From: an uncultured Actinomycetes bacterium
GTDB lineage: Bacteria; Actinomycetota; Thermoleophilia; Solirubrobacterales; 70-9
Direction of reading: 5' to 3'
Assembly (NCBI GenBank): GCA_946886425.1
Contig: CAMPIP010000062.1
Span: 1 to 11,796 of the forward strand
Length of the DNA: 11,796 nucleotides
Position 1 is the stretch's first letter. Every line of letters starts with the position of its first letter. This document shows, in pieces, positions 5,900 through 11,796 of the stretch. A program made the position numbers and the translations under genes. The notes under the pieces are model-generated. The model was not told the origin of the DNA, made no database searches, and saw only the letters and a list, made by a program, of their open reading frames with translations.

Positions 5900-7096
5900 G
5901 TGACTCCGGGGAACGGCACGCGGGCGCATCGGCTCTCGGCGACGCTGCGCGAGGGGGAGCAGGTGCGGCCGCTGGAGCTGTTCTTCGACCTCGTCTTCGT
6001 GCTGGCGATGACCCAGTGCACGGCGCTGATGGCCAAGGAGGCGAGCTGGGAGAGCGTTGTCCAGGGGCTGCTGGTGCTGGGCGTGCTCTGGTGGGCCTGG
6101 GTCGGCTACGCCTGGCTGACCAGCGTCATCGACCCCGAGGAGGGGGCGGTGCGACTGGTCATCTTCGGGGCGATGGCCGCGATGCTGATCTGCGCCCTCT
6201 GCGTACCGGAGGCTTTCGACAGCCTCGGGCTCGCCTTCGCGATCGCCTATGGCGTCTTCCGCGCCGCCCACATCGCCCTCTTCGTGCTGGCCAGCCCCGA
6301 CGACCCCGGCCTGCGCCGCGGGGTGATCAGGCTGGCGGCGAGCGCCGCGGTCGGCGTCACCCTGCTCGCCTCCGCCTCGTTCTTCGACGGCCTCCCGCAG
6401 GGCGCGCTGTGGGTCCTGGCGCTGCTGCTCGACATGGGCGGGGTCTGGCTGATCGACCCCGAGGGCTGGCGACTGGCCCCCCACCACTTCGCCGAGCGCC
6501 ACAGCCTGATCGTGATCATCGCCCTCGGCGAGTCGATCGTCGCGATCGGGGTCGGCGCCGCCGGCACGCTGACCTTCGGGATGGGAACCGTGGCGGTGCT
6601 CGGGGTCGCCCTCGCCGCCGCCCAGTGGTGGATCTACTTCGACCTCGTCTCGCTGGTCTCGGCGCGACGGCTGGTCGACGCGGAGCCCGGCCGGGTCCAA
6701 AACGCGCTGGCCCGTGACTCCTACTCCTACCTCCACCTGCTGCTGATCGCCGGCATCGTCCTCGGCGCCCTCGGGCTGAAGGAGTCGATCGCCCACTACG
6801 ACGAGCACCTGCACGGGCCGGTCGCCTTCGCGCTCTGGGGCGGGGTCGCCCTCTACCTGCTCGGCCTGGTCGCGCTCCGCTGGCGCCACGTCCGCACCCT
6901 CAACCCGCAGCGGCTGCTGCTGGCACTGGTGCTGCTGATCGGCGTGCCGGTGGCGGCGGCGCTGCCGGCGCTGGCCTCGCTGGCGATCGTCGTCGCCCTG
7001 ATCTGGGCGATGATCGCCTACGAGCACCACGGCTACGACGAGCGCCGCGACCGCCTGCGCCACGAAGCGTACGGCTCGCACGCCAAGTCCCACTGA
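5900..7096 (+). CDS. LtrA-family multi-pass membrane protein
   Basis: The 398-aa protein belongs to the low-temperature-requirement A family (named from Listeria), whose biochemical role is not established. Family landmarks are strong: PLELFFDLVFVLAMTQ near residues 24-39, WWAWVGYAWLTSVIDPE (64-80), HHFAERHSLIVIIALGES at about 195-212 with IVAIGVGA following, and QWWIYFD (242-248). Roughly ten to twelve hydrophobic segments run through the sequence, consistent with an integral inner-membrane protein. The C-terminus is short, basic and probably cytoplasmic (ERRDRLRHEAYGSHAKSH). The GTG start at 5900 is favoured by the upstream GAGAGG; a TTG start 16 codons earlier would translate the palindromic repeat. 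It is divergent from the SDR gene, and the next gene begins 14 nt after its stop on the same strand, so the two are probably co-transcribed. Confidence 0.92.
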   Translation: MTPGNGTRAHRLSATLREGEQVRPLELFFDLVFVLAMTQCTALMAKEASWESVVQGLLVLGVLWWAWVGYAWLTSVIDPEEGAVRLVIFGAMAAMLICALCVPEAFDSLGLAFAIAYGVFRAAHIALFVLASPDDPGLRRGVIRLAASAAVGVTLLASASFFDGLPQGALWVLALLLDMGGVWLIDPEGWRLAPHHFAERHSLIVIIALGESIVAIGVGAAGTLTFGMGTVAVLGVALAAAQWWIYFDLVSLVSARRLVDAEPGRVQNALARDSYSYLHLLLIAGIVLGALGLKESIAHYDEHLHGPVAFALWGGVALYLLGLVALRWRHVRTLNPQRLLLALVLLIGVPVAAALPALASLAIVVALIWAMIAYEHHGYDERRDRLRHEAYGSHAKSH

Positions 7097-7098
7097 CA

Positions 7099-7104
7099 TA
7101 CTCC
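7099..7104 (+). promoter_or_regulatory. Imperfect leaderless-type -10 box (TACTCC) before the M42 peptidase
   Basis: TACTCC ends exactly six bases before the TTG at 7111, matching the position but not the final T of the TANNNT boxes in this window. The overlapping CATACT at 7097-7102 is another candidate. No Shine-Dalgarno is visible in the 14-base gap after the LtrA stop. Confidence 0.25.
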
Positions 7105-7110
7105 TCAGCC

Positions 7111-8163
7111 TTGAGTAAGACGCCGCCACTACTCGACGAACTTCTTCGCACCGGCGCGCCCTCCGGGTACGAGGCGCCGGCGGCCGAGGTCTGGCGTCAG
7201 GCGGCATCGTTCGCGGAGCTCTCGACCGACGGGCTCGGCTCCTCGATCGCCCGTGTCGGCGAGGAAGCGCCGCTGGTCGCCGTGGTCGGCCACATCGACG
7301 AGATCGGCCTCGTCGTCACCCACATCGACGAGAAGGGCTTCCTCTGGTTCGCGCCAATCGGCGGCTGGGACCCGCAGATCCTGGTCGGCCAGCGGGTCGA
7401 GGTGCGGGGCCGCGACGGCCTCGTCCCCGGCGTCGTCGGCCGCAAGCCGATCCACCTGCTCGAGCCCGACCAGCGCAAGAAGGTCGTCGAACTGAAAGGA
7501 CTGCACATCGACGTCGGCGCCGACGGCCGCGAGGAGGCCGAGGAGCTGATCCGGGTCGGCGACCCGGTCGTGATCGCCGCCGAGCCGCAGCCGCTGCTCG
7601 GAGAGCGTCTCGCCTCGCGCTCGATGGACAACCGCCTCGGCGCCTACGTCGCACTCGAGAGCCTGCGCCGCGTCCACGAGAACGGCGGCCCCGGCGCCGG
7701 CTCCTACGCCGCCGTCGCCGCCGTCCAGGAGGAGATCGGGCTATTCGGGGCCCGCACCGCCGCCTTCCAGATCCGCCCCGACATCGCGATCGCGGTCGAC
7801 GTCACCCACGCCACCGACGCGCCCGGGGTCGACGAGAAGGAGATCGGCACCCACCCGCTCGGTTCCGGCCCGGCGATCGGCCGCGGCTCCACCCTCTCCC
7901 CCAAGCTCTTCGAGCTGCTCGTCGAGACGGCCGAGGCGGAGGGCATCGAGCACTCGATCAGCGCCAGCGGCCGCGGCACCTCGACCGACGCCGACGTCCT
8001 GCAGATCTCCCGCGCGGGGATCCCCACCGGGGTGATCTCGATCCCGCTCCGCTACATGCACTCGCCGGTCGAGCTGGTCGACCTGCGCGACGTCGAGGCG
8101 ACGGTCGAACTGCTGGCCGCCTTCGCGGCGCGACTCCAGGCCGACGTCGACCTCAGCCGCTAA
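7111..8163 (+). CDS. M42 family metallopeptidase (glutamyl/deblocking aminopeptidase type)
   Basis: M42 enzymes are large cytoplasmic dodecameric di-metal aminopeptidases that trim short peptides from their N-termini; relatives were once annotated as endoglucanases (FrvX/YsdC). The 350-aa length is typical. The expected ligands are all present: His61 and Asp63 (GHIDEIGLVV), bridging Asp173 (SRSMDNRLGAY), catalytic Glu207 with metal ligand Glu208 (VQEEIGLFGA), Asp230 (VDVTHATD) and His317 (RYMHSPVE). GRGTSTDAD (288-296) is the usual late motif. The start is a TTG at 7111, 14 nt after the LtrA stop; the N-terminal SGYE and AELSTDGLGS segments align with family starts. It converges on the M24 peptidase gene with only 10 nt between stops. 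Substrate preference cannot be read from the sequence. Confidence 0.94.
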   Translation: MSKTPPLLDELLRTGAPSGYEAPAAEVWRQAASFAELSTDGLGSSIARVGEEAPLVAVVGHIDEIGLVVTHIDEKGFLWFAPIGGWDPQILVGQRVEVRGRDGLVPGVVGRKPIHLLEPDQRKKVVELKGLHIDVGADGREEAEELIRVGDPVVIAAEPQPLLGERLASRSMDNRLGAYVALESLRRVHENGGPGAGSYAAVAAVQEEIGLFGARTAAFQIRPDIAIAVDVTHATDAPGVDEKEIGTHPLGSGPAIGRGSTLSPKLFELLVETAEAEGIEHSISASGRGTSTDADVLQISRAGIPTGVISIPLRYMHSPVELVDLRDVEATVELLAAFAARLQADVDLSR

Positions 8164-8164
8164 C

Positions 8165-8180
8165 CGACCGACGTCAGTCG
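8165..8180. repeat. Short near-palindrome at the convergent gene ends
   Basis: CGACCGACGTCAGTCG is symmetrical apart from one mismatched pair. It sits across the 10-nt gap between the M42 stop (8161-8163) and the M24 stop (8174-8176). It might fold into a small hairpin in either transcript, but it lacks T-runs and is short. Confidence 0.25.
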
Positions 8181-9232
8181 ACCAGTTGCAGGTCCTTGGG
8201 CAGCGAGCTGAGATTGTCGTAGCCGTCCTCCGTGACCACGACCAGATCCTCGATCCGGACCCCGAGCTCGCCGGGCAGGTAAATCCCCGGCTCGACGGTG
8301 ACGACTTCGCCGGGGGCCAGGACGTCGTCGGAGCGGGCCGAGAGGCGCGGGCCCTCGTGGACCTCGAGGCCGACCCCGTGGCCGAGGCCGTGGCCGAAGC
8401 GGTCGCCGTGGCCGGCGGCGGCGATCACCTCGCGGGCCACCTTGTCGACATCGTCGCCCTTGACCCCGGCTTTGACCGCCTCCAGCGAGGCAAGCTGCGA
8501 GCGCAGGACGGTGTCGTAGACGGCCCGGGCGACCTCGCCCGGCTCCCCGGTCGCGTAGGTGCGGGTGCCGTCGGAGCAGTAGCCGTCGAGCTGGGCACCC
8601 ATGTCGAAGACGACCAGCTCGCCGCGGCCGATCTCGCGCTCGCCGGGCTCGGCGTGCGGCAGGGCGCCGTTGGGGCCGGCGGCGACGATCGCCGGGAAGG
8701 AGGGGTCGGCGCCGAGCTCGCGGATCCGCGCTTCGGCGGCGCGGGCGACCTCGCGCTCGCTGCGCCCGGCGAGGCCGCGCTCGACGCTCCAGCGCCAGAC
8801 CTCGTCGGCCAGCTTCGAGGCCTCGGCTATAGCCGCCAGCTCGCGCTCGTCCTTGACGCGGCGCAGCTGCTCGACCAGCCCGCTGGCCGGGACCGTCTTG
8901 ACGCCGTCGGCGAGTTTCGCCTTCAGCCGCTCCAGGGTGCGGACCGCCATGTGTTCGTCATCGAAGCCGACCCTGCCCTCGAGCCGCTCGGCGATCCCGC
9001 CCAGCCAGTCGTCGGCGATCGTCAACGTCTCCCAGCCCTCGACCTCGGCGGCGGCCCGCTCGGTGTAGCGGAAGTCGGTCAGGAAGAGGCGCACGCCGGG
9101 GCCGCAGATGCAGACCCCGTTGGTGCCGGTGAACCCGGTCAGGTAACGGACGTTGGTCAGCTCGGTGACCAACAGCCGGTCCAGATCGCGCTCGCCGAGC
9201 AGCGCCTCGAGGCGGTCACCGCGGCCGCGCAT
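8174..9232 (-). CDS. pepQ: M24 family Xaa-Pro peptidase (aminopeptidase P/prolidase type)
   Basis: This pita-bread metallopeptidase cleaves Xaa-Pro bonds in peptides in the cytoplasm. In the 352-aa protein the N-terminal creatinase-like domain (about 1-120) begins with RLEALLGERDLDRLLVT and contains NVRYLTGFTGTNG. The catalytic domain has all five metal ligands: Asp210 and Asp221 (VFDMGAQLDGYCSDGTRT), His285 (GHGLGHGVGLEVHEGP), Glu314 (TVEPGIY) and Glu328 (VRIEDLVVV). The length fits the short PepQ/YqhT-type enzymes. The ATG at 9232 shares one base with the aroQ stop (TGATG), a reinitiation junction, so it is the last gene of the shikimate cluster. Neighbouring aro genes, as well as efp and nusB, are commonly found beside this peptidase in actinobacteria and firmicutes. 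The choice between the symbols pepP and pepQ is uncertain. Confidence 0.93.
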   Translation of the reverse strand: MRGRGDRLEALLGERDLDRLLVTELTNVRYLTGFTGTNGVCICGPGVRLFLTDFRYTERAAAEVEGWETLTIADDWLGGIAERLEGRVGFDDEHMAVRTLERLKAKLADGVKTVPASGLVEQLRRVKDERELAAIAEASKLADEVWRWSVERGLAGRSEREVARAAEARIRELGADPSFPAIVAAGPNGALPHAEPGEREIGRGELVVFDMGAQLDGYCSDGTRTYATGEPGEVARAVYDTVLRSQLASLEAVKAGVKGDDVDKVAREVIAAAGHGDRFGHGLGHGVGLEVHEGPRLSARSDDVLAPGEVVTVEPGIYLPGELGVRIEDLVVVTEDGYDNLSSLPKDLQLVD

Positions 9233-9690
9233 CAGCCGCTCACGTCGAGCTCGCAGGCGAGCCGATCGAGCGCCTCGCGGTAGCCGTCCGGACCCTTGCC
9301 GGAGACCTTAGCGAGCACCAGGCCGTCGAAGACCGAGTCGCGGCGCCAGTCGTCGCGGTTCTCGACGTCGGAGAGATGGACCTCGACGGCGGGCAGCTTC
9401 GCGACCGCCAGCGCGTCGGCGATAGCGCGGCTGTAATGGGTCCAGGCGCCGGCGTTGATCAGCGCCGCGTCGGCGAGGTCGGGCAGCCGGTGCATGTATT
9501 CGACGAACTCGCCCTCGTGGTTGGTCTGGAAGAAGAGCGGTTCGAGGCCGCGCTCGCGGGCCCAGGTGGCGATCCGCGCCTCCAGCTCGTTGAGCGAGAA
9601 GCCGCCGTAGATGTCGGGGTCCCGGCGCTCGAGGATGTCGAAGTTGACGCCGTGCAGGACGGCGACGCGGTTGCGGGTGGTCGGGGTCAT
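9232..9690 (-). CDS. aroQ: Type II 3-dehydroquinate dehydratase, divergent
   Basis: It dehydrates 3-dehydroquinate to 3-dehydroshikimate, the third shikimate step. The 152-aa length is normal. Motifs are recognisable but altered: AVLHGVNFDIL replaces the usual VLNGPNLN, RRDPDIYGG carries the loop Arg and the catalytic Tyr28, QTNHEGE (55-61) is intact, INAGAWTH (78-85) replaces INPGAYTH, EVHLSDVENRDDWRR (103-117) keeps the catalytic His105 and following arginines, and SGKGPDGY (130-137) is near the usual SGxGxxGY. Every catalytic residue I can place is kept, so the enzyme is probably active. The ATG at 9690 has AGG about five bases upstream and lies 10 nt after the aroB stop. Its stop overlaps the peptidase ATG. 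Confidence 0.9.
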   Translation of the reverse strand: MTPTTRNRVAVLHGVNFDILERRDPDIYGGFSLNELEARIATWARERGLEPLFFQTNHEGEFVEYMHRLPDLADAALINAGAWTHYSRAIADALAVAKLPAVEVHLSDVENRDDWRRDSVFDGLVLAKVSGKGPDGYREALDRLACELDVSG

Positions 9691-9700
9691 TTGACCTGGG

Positions 9701-11302
9701 TCACGGCAGCAGCTCCTCCACGCTGGCCCTGACCCTAGCGGGGTCGACCAGCTGCTTCGGGCGCGGCGCCCCGGGCTCGGCGAGCAGCACGAAGCCGACC
9801 CCGGCGGCGGTCCGCTTCTTGTCGCGCCGCAGGGCGTCGAGGACGAGATCGACGGAGATCGCCGGGTCGAGCTCGGTCGGCAGGCCATGGCGAGCCAGCG
9901 CCGTCGCCACCTCGTCGCGCAGCTCGGGCGCGTCGGAGAGGCGCAGCGCCGCCAGCAGGCCGAGCCCGACCGCCTCGCCGTGGCGGTAGCGCTCGTAGGC
10001 GCTGGCGGCCTCGATCGCGTGGCCGACGGTGTGGCCGAGGTTGAGGACGTGGCGGAGACCGGCGTCGCGCTCGTCGGCGGCAACCACCTCGCACTTGTAA
10101 CGGGCGCAGGCGAAGACGACGTCGTCGAGCGCCGCCGGGTCGAGCGACTCCAGCGAGCGGACCCGCTCCCAGAGCGTTCCGCCGGCCAGCAGGCCGGTCT
10201 TCAGCGCCTCGGCGAACCCGGCCGCCAGCTCCGCCGGGGGGAGCGTCGCCAGCGTCTCGGTGTCGACGATCACCGCGACCGGCAGGTGGTAGGCGCCGGC
10301 GTAGTTCTTGCCCTCGGGCAGGTCGACTCCGGTCTTGCCGCCGTAGGCGGAGTCGACCTGGGCGACCAGCGTGGTCGGCACCTGCACGACCGGGACGCCG
10401 CGCTGGTAGAGATGGGCGCAGAGCCCGGCCAGGTCGCCGACGACGCCGCCGCCGAGGGCGATGACGTGGTCCTCGCGGGTCATCCCGGCGCCGGCGAGCT
10501 CGCGGAGGACGCGCTCCGCCTCGGCCATCGTCTTCGCGGTCTCCCCGGGCGGGATTTCGACCCGGGCGGCGAGCGGGGACAAGCGGTCGGCGTAAAGGGG
10601 GCCCACAGCGGCGTCGGAGATACAGAAGCGGCGGCCGACCGCGGGCCAGAGCGAGGCAGGCCCGGCGGGCTCATCCGGCGCCGGCCCGCCCCCCGCGGCC
10701 TCGGCACCGCGCGCGCCCGCGAGCGACCCGAGCAGCCCCCGCCCGACGTAGACCGGGTACTCGCCGGAGGCGCTCGTCGCCCAGAGCAGCTTCGTCCCGG
10801 CTGGCAGCTCGGCCAGGGCCTGGACGGCCGGCAGCGCCCTTTCAACCACGTCGCGATCGGCCATCGGCACCACCGCGTCGGCCAACTCCTCGTAGAGCGG
10901 CAGGCGCTCGGCGAGCAGCCGCCGCACGTCCTCCTCGCTGGTCGCCAGCGGCCGGTCGCTGCGGGCGATCCGGCGCCAGGCCTCGGCCGGGTCGACCTGG
11001 AGCCAAACGACGATGTGGCGGCCGAGGGCCGCGCGGACCCGCTCCAGCAGGACGCTGCCGCCGCCGAGCGCGATCGCGCTGCCGTCGGCCTCCTCCAGCA
11101 GCGAGCCGACCACCTCGGACTCGCGCTCCCGGAAGCCGGCCTCGCCGATCCGCTCGAAGGCCGCGGCTATCGGCATCCCCAGCTCGCGCTCCATCAGGTC
11201 GTCGATCTCGGTCGTCCCCAGGCCGGCCCGGCGGGCAGCCGCGAGCGCGGTGCTCTTGCCGGCCCCCATGAAGCCGATGAAGACGATCGCGGGCCGGGCC
11301 AC
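9701..11302 (-). CDS. aroKB: Fused shikimate kinase/3-dehydroquinate synthase
   Basis: One 533-aa chain carries two enzymes. Residues 1-165 are shikimate kinase: Walker A GFMGAGKST (10-18), Asp34/Asp35, substrate Arg58 in FRERE, GGG (80-82) and lid RSDRPLA (114-120). Residues about 180-533 are 3-dehydroquinate synthase, the NAD+/metal-dependent second pathway step: GGGVVGDLAG (284-293), PTTLVAQVDSAYGGKTGVD (309-327), GKNYAGAYH, the metal ligands Glu365 (FAEALKTG), His424 (NLGHTVGHAIE) and His441 (YRHGEAVGLG), and RDKKR (493-497). A Gly/Ala/Pro-rich stretch at about 199-219 appears inserted in the nucleotide-binding half. No stop or frameshift separates the domains. The GTG at 11302 lies 5 nt after the aroC stop, with GAGG inside the aroC end as ribosome site. 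Separate aroK and aroB genes are the commoner actinobacterial form. Confidence 0.95.
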   Translation of the reverse strand: MARPAIVFIGFMGAGKSTALAAARRAGLGTTEIDDLMERELGMPIAAAFERIGEAGFRERESEVVGSLLEEADGSAIALGGGSVLLERVRAALGRHIVVWLQVDPAEAWRRIARSDRPLATSEEDVRRLLAERLPLYEELADAVVPMADRDVVERALPAVQALAELPAGTKLLWATSASGEYPVYVGRGLLGSLAGARGAEAAGGGPAPDEPAGPASLWPAVGRRFCISDAAVGPLYADRLSPLAARVEIPPGETAKTMAEAERVLRELAGAGMTREDHVIALGGGVVGDLAGLCAHLYQRGVPVVQVPTTLVAQVDSAYGGKTGVDLPEGKNYAGAYHLPVAVIVDTETLATLPPAELAAGFAEALKTGLLAGGTLWERVRSLESLDPAALDDVVFACARYKCEVVAADERDAGLRHVLNLGHTVGHAIEAASAYERYRHGEAVGLGLLAALRLSDAPELRDEVATALARHGLPTELDPAISVDLVLDALRRDKKRTAAGVGFVLLAEPGAPRPKQLVDPARVRASVEELLP

Positions 11303-11307
11303 CGGCT

Positions 11308-11796
11308 TCAGCCTCGCCAGTCGATTCGCCGCTCGTAGGCGACGACCGCCTCCCGCACGTCGTCGATGTGGTCGCCGCCGAACTTCTCGCGATAGGCGCG
11401 GGCGAGGACCAGGCAGACCATCGCCTCGGCGACGACGGCGGCGGCCGGGACCACGGTCGAGTCGGTGCGCTCGCGCAGCGCCTGGGCCGGCTGTTTGGTC
11501 TCGGTGTCGACCGAGCGCAGCGGCTTGGTCAGGGTCGAGATCGGCTTGATCGCCGCCCGCACCGAGAGCGGCTCTCCGTTGGTCATGCCGCCCTCGAGGC
11601 CGCCGGCGTGGTTGGTTTCGCGGAAAAAACCGTCCTTCTCGGACCAGAAGATCTCGTCGTGGGCCTCGGAGCCGGGGCGGCCGGCGACGTCCCAGGCTTC
11701 GCCGATCGAGACGCCCTTGACGGACTGGATCGAGGCGACGGCGCCGGCCAGGCGGCCGTCCATCCGGTCTTCCCAGGAGACGTGCGAGCCGAGGCC
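11308..11796 (-). CDS. aroC: Chorismate synthase, C-terminal part (5' end outside window)
   Basis: This FMN-dependent enzyme converts EPSP to chorismate, the last shared aromatic step. The reading frame is open to the window edge, beginning GLGSHVSWEDRMDGRLAGA, which matches the middle of the family. It continues with SIGEAWDVAGRPGSEAHDE, NHAGGLEGGMTNGEPLSVR, AAIKPISTLTKP, and RTDSTVVPAAAVVAEAMV in place of the usual RSDVCAVPAAGVVGEAMV. It ends with the expected LARAYREKFGGDHIDDV tail plus a short extension. About 163 codons are present, so more than half of the protein (usually 360-400 aa) lies beyond base 11796. It is the most upstream gene seen of the aroC-aroKB-aroQ-peptidase cluster. The stop is 5 nt before the next start. 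Confidence 0.96.
   Translation of the reverse strand, partial: GLGSHVSWEDRMDGRLAGAVASIQSVKGVSIGEAWDVAGRPGSEAHDEIFWSEKDGFFRETNHAGGLEGGMTNGEPLSVRAAIKPISTLTKPLRSVDTETKQPAQALRERTDSTVVPAAAVVAEAMVCLVLARAYREKFGGDHIDDVREAVVAYERRIDWRG

Noticed and set aside
9887..11338. 483-codon plus-strand frame opposite aroKB
   Set aside because: It is an antisense shadow of a gene with intact catalytic motifs in two domains; its product is low-complexity.
1..11796. CRISPR array, tRNA, rRNA, insertion sequence, toxin-antitoxin or defence genes
   Set aside because: No regularly spaced repeats, tRNA T-arm motif, transposase or integrase motif, or defence gene was seen. All large frames are accounted for by metabolic, translation or membrane proteins.

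Overview
This window looks like core chromosome from a high-GC actinobacterium. GC is roughly 70% by eye, GTG and TTG starts are common, and genes are tightly packed with 1-4 nt overlaps. The gene content and order (aroC, fused aroK-aroB, aroQ, Xaa-Pro peptidase, efp, nusB, polyprenyl synthase, dxs) suggest a deep-branching lineage such as the Thermoleophilia (Solirubrobacterales). That placement is inferred from gene order and remembered protein style, not from a search.

Layout, left to right. Bases 1-77 hold the 5' end of a minus-strand gene resembling the PEP mutase/isocitrate lyase superfamily, cut by the window edge. Bases 78-390 are intergenic and unusually rich in hairpins, including an A+T-rich one with a T-run on the plus strand. 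Bases 391-4976 are a minus-strand cluster, in transcription order efp, a small multi-pass membrane protein, nusB, a short XseB-like helical protein, a short-chain polyprenyl diphosphate synthase and dxs. The last four genes are joined by a 4-nt GTGA/GTGA/ATGA overlap at each of the last three junctions, or by a very short gap elsewhere. Bases 4998-5795 hold a minus-strand short-chain dehydrogenase. It is divergent from a plus-strand LtrA-family membrane protein (5900-7096), which is followed by an M42 metallopeptidase (7111-8163). The divergent spacer contains a perfect 16-bp inverted repeat. Bases 8174-11796 are a minus-strand shikimate cluster: aroC (5' end beyond the window), fused aroK-aroB, aroQ and an M24 Xaa-Pro peptidase.

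The genes form two biosynthetic groups. AroK, AroB, AroQ and AroC make chorismate for aromatic compounds. Dxs and the prenyl synthase make the first MEP-pathway intermediate and the C15/C20 prenyl diphosphates. EF-P and NusB serve translation and transcription. In many actinobacteria aroC-aroK-aroB-pepQ-efp-nusB run uninterrupted. Here the SDR/LtrA/M42 block appears inserted between the peptidase and efp.

The most useful non-obvious signals are: (1) a TANNNT box exactly six bases before the start codon of three genes that begin transcription units, which suggests leaderless mRNAs; (2) the large palindrome at 5822-5879 between divergent genes; (3) the hairpin-rich spacer at 78-390. I saw no CRISPR array, tRNA, rRNA, transposase, phage gene or defence system. 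Most of the window is ordinary housekeeping sequence.
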